DNA of 64,000 bases, from the NCBI GenBank assembly GCA_035604215.1, contig DATNIW010000042.1, positions 3,314 to 67,313 of the forward strand, given 5' to 3'. Below are positions 56,647-64,000 of this stretch, one piece after another (position 1 is the stretch's first letter; the number at the start of each line of letters is the position of its first letter). The translations under genes were made by a program, and so were the position numbers. Below the pieces are notes generated by a model. It worked only from the letters and a program-made list of their open reading frames with translations. It made no database searches and was not told the DNA's origin. Source of the DNA: UBA5070 sp035604215. Lineage in GTDB: Bacteria; Fibrobacterota; Fibrobacteria; UBA5070.

Positions 56647-57171
56647 ATGGCGGTGCTTCGGGTATTGACCTGGGGTGATCCGGTCCTGCGCAAGATCTCG
56701 CGCCCCGTGGAACCCGAGGAGTTCGACGACGCCTTCCGCGCCTGGTGCGACGACCTGGTCGAAACCATGTACGAGGCCGACGGCGTGGGTCTGGCCGCGG
56801 TGCAGGTGGGACGGCCCCTCCGGGTGCTGGCAGTGGACACCGAGTTCCGGGAGGGCGGATCCAAGACACCCGTCGTCTACGTGAATCCGGTCCTGGAACC
56901 GGCGGCTCCCGATTGCATCATGGACGAGGGTTGCCTGTCCGTCCCGGGCGTCCGCGGAAAGGTCAGCCGTCCCGAGAAGGTGAACGTCTCCTGGCAGGAC
57001 GTTCATAGGAATTTCCACCGGAGGGAAGGCCTGGAGGGGTTGGAGGCGCGCTGCCTTCTGCACGAGATGGACCATCTGGAGGGAATCCTGTTCGTGGACA
57101 AGATCTCGCCCGTCGCGCGGAGCCTGGTCCAGGGCAAGTTGCGCAAGCTCGCGCAGACCTCCGGGAGGTGA
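56647..57171 (+). CDS. def: Peptide deformylase
   Basis: This 174-residue metalloenzyme removes formyl groups from nascent protein N termini. All three motifs are present: GVGLAAVQVG (normally GxGxAAxQ), EGCLSVPGV (Cys metal ligand), and HEMDHLEGILF (HExxH). It lies two bases after yajC, and its stop overlaps the next GTG start. Confidence 0.95.
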   Translation: MAVLRVLTWGDPVLRKISRPVEPEEFDDAFRAWCDDLVETMYEADGVGLAAVQVGRPLRVLAVDTEFREGGSKTPVVYVNPVLEPAAPDCIMDEGCLSVPGVRGKVSRPEKVNVSWQDVHRNFHRREGLEGLEARCLLHEMDHLEGILFVDKISPVARSLVQGKLRKLAQTSGR

Positions 57172-58393
57172 TCCTCCTTCTCGGAGCCGCGGCGGCGCTG
57201 ACCCTGGGCTTCGATCCCCCCGACGAGGCCCGACGGCTTCTCGCCCAACCTCCTCCCGTCGCGGACACGACAGCGGAGCGCCAGGTGCGGGTCGAGGTGT
57301 ACGAAGGGGCCGGGCCGTTGGAGCTTCGACTGAAGGGCTCCTGGCAGGTGGTGGGGAACGCCGATCCGGGACGGATCCCGGACGGGTCCGTCCTCCGCGT
57401 CCGCCGGAAAGGCGAAGGGGTGGCGATTTCCTGGCCGTCCGGATCGGCGGAATCCACCGAGGTGGCCGTCGGGGGTGGAGACAGGTTCTGCATCGGAACC
57501 AAGTGCTTCCGCGGCGAGGTCCACGTGGTCCCCTGCGGTTCCGGTCTGGCCGTCGTGGACCACCTGGGATTGGAGGACTACCTGCTGGGGGTGGTGCCCG
57601 GCGAGATCGGCCGCAAGCTGGACCCCCGCTTCTTCGAGGCGGCGAAGGCGCAGGCGGTGGTGGCCCGCACCTACACCCTGCGCTCCCTGGGCCAATACTC
57701 CGGAAAGGCCTGGGATCTGCGCAACGACACCCGCGACCAGGTCTACGATGGGGCGTCCGGAGAGGACAGTCTCTGCTCGCGCGCGGTGCGGGAAACCTCG
57801 GGGCAGATCCTGACGGATTCCGGAGGGCACCCCATCGACGCCTACTACCACTCCGGCTCCGGAGGCCACACCGCCAGCATCCGGGACGTCTGGCCGCAGA
57901 AGCCGGTCCAGCCCTACCTGTGCGGCGTGCCCGACACAGCTCCCGACGGGAGGGCCTGGGGCGGAGCCGCGCCCACCGGATCGTGGACGGAAACCTGGCC
58001 CGCGGCGGAATTGAACCGGGCGGTGCGACGGGATCTGTCCGAGGCAATGGGGCGGACCGTGGATCCCGGCGAGGTCCGGTCGCTGCGCCTGGAGGGGCGC
58101 GACTCCTCCGGCAGGGCCGCCAAGCTGGTGGTGGAGGCGAAGAACGGCACCTTCGAGGTGACGGGAGACCGCATCCGCTGGGCGCTGCGGCGCCACGGCG
58201 AAGGGAGGCCCATCCTCCGCAGCACCCGATTCGAACTGAAGCGGGAGGACGGCAGGTACGTCGCCGAGGGGACCGGGAACGGCCACGGCGTGGGACTTTC
58301 CCAGAACGGGGCCATGGGCCGAGCCTGGGCGGGCCAGAACTGCTCGCAGATCCTGTCCGCCTACTATCCCGGAACCTTCCAGAGGAGCCTTCC

Positions 58394-58397
<4 letters not shown>
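57168..58397 (+). CDS. SpoIID/LytB-domain protein (peptidoglycan hydrolase-like)
   Basis: This 409-residue exported protein has the SpoIID motif LEDYLLGVVPGEIG near residue 135, AAKAQAVVARTYTL after it, and HGVGLSQNGAMGRAWAGQ near the end. The family cleaves or remodels stripped peptidoglycan. The N-terminal hydrophobic stretch (ILLLGAAAALTLGF) serves as a signal peptide. GTG start overlapping the def stop, and an ATGA overlap with prfC, so this is one operon. In sporulating bacteria it acts with SpoIIP; here it probably acts in cell division or daughter separation. Confidence 0.86.
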
Positions 58398-59977
<1,580 letters not shown>

Positions 59978-60089
59978 GAGCAAGGCGCGGTGCGCTTCGC
60001 TTGGCTGATGCCGGACGTTGCGCTGGGTGCCCGGACGGCAGAACGACAAAGATGGTTTGGCAGTGGTCGGATTTTCTATCACTTCTGGC

Positions 60090-60506
60090 ATGGCCATCGA
60101 CCTGGACAGCATGCGGAAAGCGGTCGCGAGCCTGGAGCGATCCCTCCGAGTCGCCGGGGGCATGTCCGGCATGTCCGCCGATTTTCGGGAAACCGTGCGG
60201 GCAGGCGTCATCCAGAATTTCGAGGTGGCCTACGAATCCTCCTGGAAGTTCATCCAGCGTTGGTTGCGGGAGAACGGCCAATCCCAGGAGGCCGATTCCC
60301 CCCGTACCCGGAAGGATCTGTTTCGGATGGCCGCCAAGGCTGGGCTTCTGGAGGACCCCACCCCCTGGTTTCGGTTCGGCGAGGCCCGCAACTTGACCTC
60401 CCACACCTACGACGAAACGCACGCCCAGGAAAGTTTCGAGGTGGCGACGTCGTTTCTGCCCTACGCGCAGCGACTTCTCGCTCGCCTGGAAGCCGCGAAT
60501 GATTGA
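60090..60506 (+). CDS. hepT: HepT-like HEPN protein (HI0074 family, toxin candidate)
   Basis: This 138-residue helical protein belongs to the HI0074/HEPN family. The RNase-type motif R-x4-H-x-Y is complete: R100, H105 and Y107 in ARNLTSHTYDE. In MntA/HepT systems the HEPN partner cuts RNA and is silenced when its tyrosine is AMPylated by the MNT partner. The start at 60090 gives MAIDLDSMRKAV. Its stop overlaps the MNT gene by eight bases, so expression is coupled. Confidence 0.85.
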   Translation: MAIDLDSMRKAVASLERSLRVAGGMSGMSADFRETVRAGVIQNFEVAYESSWKFIQRWLRENGQSQEADSPRTRKDLFRMAAKAGLLEDPTPWFRFGEARNLTSHTYDETHAQESFEVATSFLPYAQRLLARLEAAND

Positions 60507-60801
60507 CCTCGCTCCCGAACATCTCGCCGCGGTTCGACAGATCTTGTCGGAAACCGTGCCCGGATGCCGGGCCATCGCCTTCGGATCGAGGGTTCGCGGC
60601 ACCAGTCGACGCTTTTCGGATCTCGATCTCGCCGTGGAGGGGAGGGAGCCCCTGGCTTCGGATCTTCTGGAGGTCCTGCGCGAACGCTTTTCCGCCTCCG
60701 ACCTCCCCGTGCTCGTGGATGTCGTGGACCTGAAAAGGGTATCGGAGATCTTCCGGCGGCGGATCGAAGCGGAGTACGAGGAGATGCAAGTCGGGCGTTG
60801 A
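60499..60801 (+). CDS. mntA: MntA-like minimal nucleotidyltransferase (antitoxin candidate)
   Basis: This 100-residue protein has the full nucleotidyltransferase signature GS-x10-DxD: G29-S30 with D41 and D43 in FGSRVRGTSRRFSDLDL, and a third acid in VLVDVVDL. The pair with the HEPN gene just upstream is the standard MNT/HEPN toxin-antitoxin arrangement, with the gene order reversed from the most studied MntA-HepT pairs. Confidence 0.86.
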   Translation: MIDLAPEHLAAVRQILSETVPGCRAIAFGSRVRGTSRRFSDLDLAVEGREPLASDLLEVLRERFSASDLPVLVDVVDLKRVSEIFRRRIEAEYEEMQVGR

Positions 60802-60839
60802 GCACGCGTTCTATGCGCCAGCCTCGCCGACCCTTGGAT

Positions 60840-61133
60840 TCAGGGGTCGCAGCCTTCCAGGATGATGAGGTCCATGGTGGAGGCGGGTTGGCGCAGCTTG
60901 ATGACGGCTTGGTATTCGGGGGAGTGCCAGCAGTCCAGCGCGGCTTGGTAGCTGGGGAATTCGATCAGGGCGTTGCGGGAACGGCAGGTTCCCTCGGGAT
61001 TCTCGAAGCGCCCGGCGCGCACCAGGGGTTTGGCCCCGAAGGGCTTGAACGCCGCGACGTTGGCGGCCAAGTAGGCCTTGTACTGTTCCTGGTCGGTGAC
61101 GTCGACGTGGACGATCCAGTAGCCTTTGGGCAT
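60840..61133 (-). CDS. DUF1330 protein
   Basis: This 97-residue ferredoxin-like dimeric-fold protein has the DUF1330 pattern: GYWIVHVDVTDQEQYKAY at the start, LVRAGRF in the middle, and IEFPSYQAALDCWHSPEYQ. Its function is unknown. An AAGGAG ribosome-binding site precedes the ATG at 61133. It is convergent with the HEPN/MNT pair. Confidence 0.82.
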   Translation of the reverse strand: MPKGYWIVHVDVTDQEQYKAYLAANVAAFKPFGAKPLVRAGRFENPEGTCRSRNALIEFPSYQAALDCWHSPEYQAVIKLRQPASTMDLIILEGCDP

Positions 61134-61516
61134 GATGTGCTCCTTCAGAGGGTGAGCGTTCAAACTACAGGGTTGGGGCTGAGCCGGCTCCGCAGTTGTT
61201 GTCATTTTTTGCGCCTTGCGGCGCGGCCTCTCGTTTTGCACCTGCGGTGCGGCTTATTTACAGGGACTCCGCGGCCCTGGACCCCGCCCTGCCTCCGGCG
61301 GCCCAAGGACCGGGCGCGGCCCTTGGGAATCCCGCGCCTTCGTGGTGGACTGCCGTCCCCCACACCCCAACCACCGGAATGGTTCATGCGGGAGGGGTGG
61401 AGGTGCGTCAAAATCTGCGCACCCGCCTGCATGGCGATGCGCCATGGCGGCGGGAGGTTTGATACCGTCTGGGTAGGGGAATTTTTGAGCGGTACTGAGT
61501 CGGCGGAGGTGGGCGG
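61134..61516. other. Non-coding region rich in small hairpins
   Basis: No reading frame with credible start, ribosome-binding site or protein pattern is seen. It contains several perfect short hairpins (for example CCCAAGG with its complement, near 61300-61330, and the two listed under the repeat at 61211). It may be an interspersed repeat cluster or a decayed element. Confidence 0.5.
61211..61265 (+). repeat. Hairpin-hairpin-TTTACAGGG element, left copy
   Basis: Two small hairpins (GCGCCTTGCGGCGC at 61211-61224 and GCACCTGCGGTGC at 61238-61250) are followed by TTTACAGGG at 61257-61265. The same order occurs in reverse at 62069-62105, facing inward around the Rpn-like gene. Confidence 0.5.
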
Positions 61517-62066
61517 TTACGTCAAGTCCTCGGGTTTGATGCCCGTCACGTCTGTGACGATTTCCCAGGCGATGCCGTGCTCGCGCATCTTTCGGGCGTT
61601 CTCCATCTTGTTCGCAAGGACGCCCTCGGTCCGACCTTTTGAGAGGCCGATGTCAATTCCTTCTTGCCGCCACCAATCGATGATTTCCGGCATATCTCGC
61701 TCCTTGAGCCGTTGGTTCAGATCGTCCTGTTGCATGGAATCCAATCTACCCTCGACGACCCAGAAGGCAAATAGGAGGCGCACGCCGTCCGGGTCTCCCG
61801 CCTGGAGGAAGGCGATGGTCACGTCCAGGACGGACTCCACACCTTGGCTTCCACGCATGTTCGGGAGGAAGGAGAGGGCGACCCGGTTGGTGGTCCTTCG
61901 GTAGGTTTCCATTTCCAAGGCCGGGATCTGCACCAACCGGGTCTCGAAGATGAGATAGGGGTATCCGTAGGCTCCGCGCAGGACGGAGTTTTCGAGATCT
62001 TGCGGCTTGTCGTCGTCCGACGCCGCTGGCTGAGCGGCCCGCAGGGCTGTATCGAAGCCACCGGCG
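61517..62066 (-). pseudogene. Degraded Rpn-family (PD-(D/E)XK nuclease, transposase-like) gene, C-terminal part
   Basis: The reading frame ends with the typical Rpn/transposase-like nuclease tail: a repeated Gly-Lys/Glu segment (GIDIGLSKGRTEGVLANK) and REHGIAWEIVTDVTGIKPED. The middle part (SFLPNMRGSQG, LLFAFWVVEGRLD) also fits. The nuclease core with its PD-(D/E)XK residues is missing. Upstream of about 62060 the frame runs through the hairpin repeat and into the end of the next gene, so the 5' end is not genuine. I read it as a truncated remnant. Confidence 0.45.
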
Positions 62067-62068
62067 GC

Positions 62069-62105
62069 CCCTGTAAACCAAGCGCAGCGCCGTAGGCCGA
62101 AGGCC
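62069..62105 (-). repeat. Hairpin-hairpin-TTTACAGGG element, right copy (inverted)
   Basis: On the minus strand a hairpin (GGCCTTCGGCC, 62095-62105), the palindrome-like GCGCTGCGC (62082-62090) and then TTTACAGGG (62069-62077) follow the same order as the left copy. Sequence identity outside TTTACAGGG is low. Confidence 0.45.
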
Positions 62106-62114
62106 CCCCGAGCT

Positions 62115-62444
62115 TCATCCCCCCGTCGGCGCATTCCCTCCGTGGTACTTTCCAAAATTATGCGCGGAGCCGAGGCTCATGAGCAGCACGCCCAAGCCGA
62201 ACGCCAGGATGTGGCTCGTCTCCTGCGGATGGAACTCGCCGACGTGCGCGACCAGGAGGAACGCTGCCACCGCGTTGAAGAAGCCCCAAATCACGTTCAC
62301 CCTGGCCGAGGAGAGCCCCTTGCCGGGGGGCTTCGCGAAGGGACTCTGGAACGGGTGTCCCATGTTGCCCGCGACGAAGTGGGGGACGGCGTTGGCCGCG
62401 AAGGCGCCCCCGAAGAAATACGACACGAGCCAAAGCCAATTCAT
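62115..62444 (-). CDS. Small membrane protein of unknown function
   Basis: This 109-residue protein has about three membrane helices: WLWLVSYFFGGAFAANAVPH, the segment VIWGFFNAVAAFLLVAHV, and ILAFGLGVLLMSLGSAHNFG. The pattern FVAGNMGHPFQSPFAKPPG after the first helix is conserved in a family of small membrane proteins I cannot name. It probably sits in the inner membrane. The start is ATG at 62444. Confidence 0.65.
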   Translation of the reverse strand: MNWLWLVSYFFGGAFAANAVPHFVAGNMGHPFQSPFAKPPGKGLSSARVNVIWGFFNAVAAFLLVAHVGEFHPQETSHILAFGLGVLLMSLGSAHNFGKYHGGNAPTGG

Positions 62445-62526
62445 GGTGCAGGTCTCCTCACATCAAACTTAAGCTGGCTTTGCGTTCGTGCTTCTGCAGG
62501 GATTGCCGTGGGCCGAGACCGAAGGC

Positions 62527-63672
62527 CTACCTTGGTGGGACCAAGATCTCCGACTCTCCCAACGTCGTTCGAAGGCGCACGATGCCCATCAAGTTGGGCG
62601 GCAGCGGGATCACCGTCCGTCCGTCCGGCAACGGCCCCTCCGTGAGGTTCGCCAGGACCCTTCCCTGCATGTCGAATAGGTCGATGCGCACCCGATCCGC
62701 CGCGGAGAGATTCACCTCGAGGGCCTGTCCCACGAGTCGAAATCCTCGGACGTCCGGCGACCGCGTTCGAATGGCGGTCTGTTCCGACCAGGAATAGAGG
62801 AAGTTGACCGTATCTCCAGGCGTCCCGGATTGGATGTCGGAGACCAACCGTCCCTGCGCGTCGTAGGTGAAGTTCTCCGTTCCAGTCACCTGTCGAGTGC
62901 CCTGTTGGTAGTCGATGTTTTCAATCACTCGGCCATTGGCGTCACGGACCATAGCTTGGATGATTCCGGATCCCACGTACAGGGAATCGGGGCGGTTCGG
63001 GTTGTCGAGAACTGCGAGTGTATCTGCGAACTGGGATGCCCCGTTCACCGTGTCCCGGGCGCTTTCCCGCTCCGGCAGGGTGTCTGTTGTATTCGCGTAC
63101 CAAGCGCGGTAGAGGTAATGCTCGGGCACTACGGTCGTGTCCTTCCCCGGTTCGATCGAGGTGTCCCCGTTGCATGCGGCCTCGAAGAGCAACTGGTTCT
63201 GGACATCGAAGACGGCGGAATCCGTCCAGCGGCACGCGCTGTATTGAGCCGAATTCGTCTGCACGAGGATCCCGCTCGATGCGTCCCAGGAACTCCAGGT
63301 CGTGTCGGAACCCGTCAGGATCCCGTCGTGGAAAGCCACCTCGATCTTCCTTGTCGGGATTCCGCGGAAGATCGATGTCTCCGTCGTGGAGACGTTGGGG
63401 ATGGACAAGGTCCAATCGAACCATGTTACCACGGAATCGCGACCGGAATCCGAAGGCATCACATCATCCAATCGCGTGATCCGTCCGGCTCCGTCGCGGC
63501 TGCGGACGAACATGTCTTCGCGAAATACCGACCCAGGCACGTCCAGATCGCCCCATTCGCGAAGCGAGACGGAATCTGTTAGAGTGAAGTCCGGCAGGAG
63601 GTCGTCGCCCGGATAGGCAGCCCAGCCCATCGAGGCCAGCAGAAGAAGGACTTTCAGGAAACTTCCACGCAC
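62527..63672 (-). CDS. Secreted protein with C-terminal T9SS-type sorting domain
   Basis: This 381-residue protein has a hydrophobic signal segment (LKVLLLLASMGWAAYPG) and a beta-rich middle of unknown function, with a repeat-like TFTYDAQGRLVSDIQ-style segment (NFTYDAQGRLVSDI). It ends with a type A T9SS sorting domain: RVRIDLFDMQGRVLANL, then PLPPNLMGIVRLRTTLG. Its tail resembles those of the esterases at 18983 and 20331. The start is uncertain; GTG at 63672 puts the signal peptide at the N terminus. The Rhs-like YDAQGRL motif may suggest a surface repeat protein. Confidence 0.62.
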   Translation of the reverse strand: MRGSFLKVLLLLASMGWAAYPGDDLLPDFTLTDSVSLREWGDLDVPGSVFREDMFVRSRDGAGRITRLDDVMPSDSGRDSVVTWFDWTLSIPNVSTTETSIFRGIPTRKIEVAFHDGILTGSDTTWSSWDASSGILVQTNSAQYSACRWTDSAVFDVQNQLLFEAACNGDTSIEPGKDTTVVPEHYLYRAWYANTTDTLPERESARDTVNGASQFADTLAVLDNPNRPDSLYVGSGIIQAMVRDANGRVIENIDYQQGTRQVTGTENFTYDAQGRLVSDIQSGTPGDTVNFLYSWSEQTAIRTRSPDVRGFRLVGQALEVNLSAADRVRIDLFDMQGRVLANLTEGPLPDGRTVIPLPPNLMGIVRLRTTLGESEILVPPR

Positions 63673-63875
63673 GAGGACCACCCAAGGAATACGGATAGGC
63701 GAAGGATCCAGTTTGAGAAATCCTAGCAAAGTCTCATACGGAGTGGACTCTCGCGCCGAACCCGACCCAGTCGAGCGAGGCCCCGAATGGGTCAATGCGA
63801 GCCCGGCAGATCAACCCACCAAGGGGGTACAGGGCCATAGCCATCAAGCTAAGGTTCCCCCCTGTCCGGGATTGG
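63673..63875. other. Intergenic, no feature seen
   Basis: About 200 bases between the secreted protein and the edge gene hold no convincing reading frame, promoter or hairpin. Confidence 0.5.
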
Positions 63876-64000
63876 TCACTCTACGGTGATCTTGTAGAGC
63901 TCGGCATTCAGTTCGGCTAGGTGCTCCAGGAGTGTTTTCAGCTTCTTGTAGGCGGCGACCATGCTCTCGGCCCTGGCCAGGCGGCTGTCGGGCACGTACA
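63876..64000 (-). CDS. C-terminal end of a small protein, possibly DUF6788-like (transposon-associated)
   Basis: The last 41 codons of a gene running off the right edge read YVPDSRLARAESMVAAYKKL followed by KTLLEHLAELNAELYKI. This pattern is similar to the end of DUF6788-like proteins, often found next to transposases. The identification is tentative because only the tail is visible. Confidence 0.4.
   Translation of the reverse strand, partial: YVPDSRLARAESMVAAYKKLKTLLEHLAELNAELYKITVE

Noticed and set aside
61517..62155. An intact 212-residue Rpn-like gene.
   Set aside because: The N-terminal part is a GC-rich translation of the hairpin repeat and overlaps the next gene by 41 bases; the nuclease core is missing.

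Overview
The window is about 64 kb of GC-rich bacterial chromosome with tightly packed genes, many four-base overlaps (ATGA, GTGA, TGATG) and frequent GTG starts. I see no rRNA, tRNA, CRISPR array or intact insertion sequence. The probable source is a member of the Fibrobacterota or a close relative. The reasons are a TIGR02147-family regulator coupled to a DUF2341 lipoprotein, two tandem secreted CE6-type acetylesterases, a secreted CE4 polysaccharide deacetylase, and C-terminal segments resembling type IX secretion (T9SS) sorting domains. This placement is inference; no ribosomal RNA is present to confirm it.

Layout. 0-7 kb: the start of alaS, a GT4 glycosyltransferase, and a minus-strand run ileS - nadM/Nudix - DUF475 membrane protein. 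7-23 kb: a cupin, a LacI-sensor diguanylate cyclase, a signal-peptide-bearing Hcp-like protein, a degenerate zinc dehydrogenase, a very large acyl-CoA dehydratase activase-like protein, an epimerase, the TIGR02147/DUF2341 pair and the polysaccharide esterases. 23-32 kb: housekeeping genes (ilvC, glyS, hisC, yqeY-like, rpsU), a GT-C glycosyltransferase and a signal-peptide-bearing AmtB flanked by two copies of a 26-bp palindromic repeat. 32-39 kb: a type IV pilus motor operon (pilB, pilT, pilC, pilS-like) running into STAS and FlgM-like genes. 39-44 kb: small membrane and lipoprotein genes, an RNase Z-like hydrolase, ptsI, rpsT and mnmA. 44-56 kb: a divergent phosphate locus and two histidine kinases. 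56-60 kb: yajC - def - spoIID-like - prfC. 60-64 kb: an accessory stretch with a HEPN/MNT toxin-antitoxin pair, a degraded Rpn-like nuclease gene between inward-facing hairpin repeats, a secreted protein with a sorting domain, and the end of a transposon-associated gene.

The most interesting system is the phosphate locus. Two arms leave one short intergenic region that contains an 11-bp tandem repeat resembling a Pho box. The left arm has an OprP-like porin, a canonical PstB and a PhoU. The right arm has PhoB, a ThiS-like protein, PstC, a PstA with a large extracytoplasmic insertion, a second PstB that has lost its Q-loop glutamine and its LSGGQ signature, and a second PhoU. No PstS is visible. 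This suggests an asymmetric phosphate transporter with one active and one degenerate ATPase. Secondary points of interest are the orphan secreted Hcp, the NadM-Nudix fusion with a damaged Nudix box, and two families of interspersed repeats.
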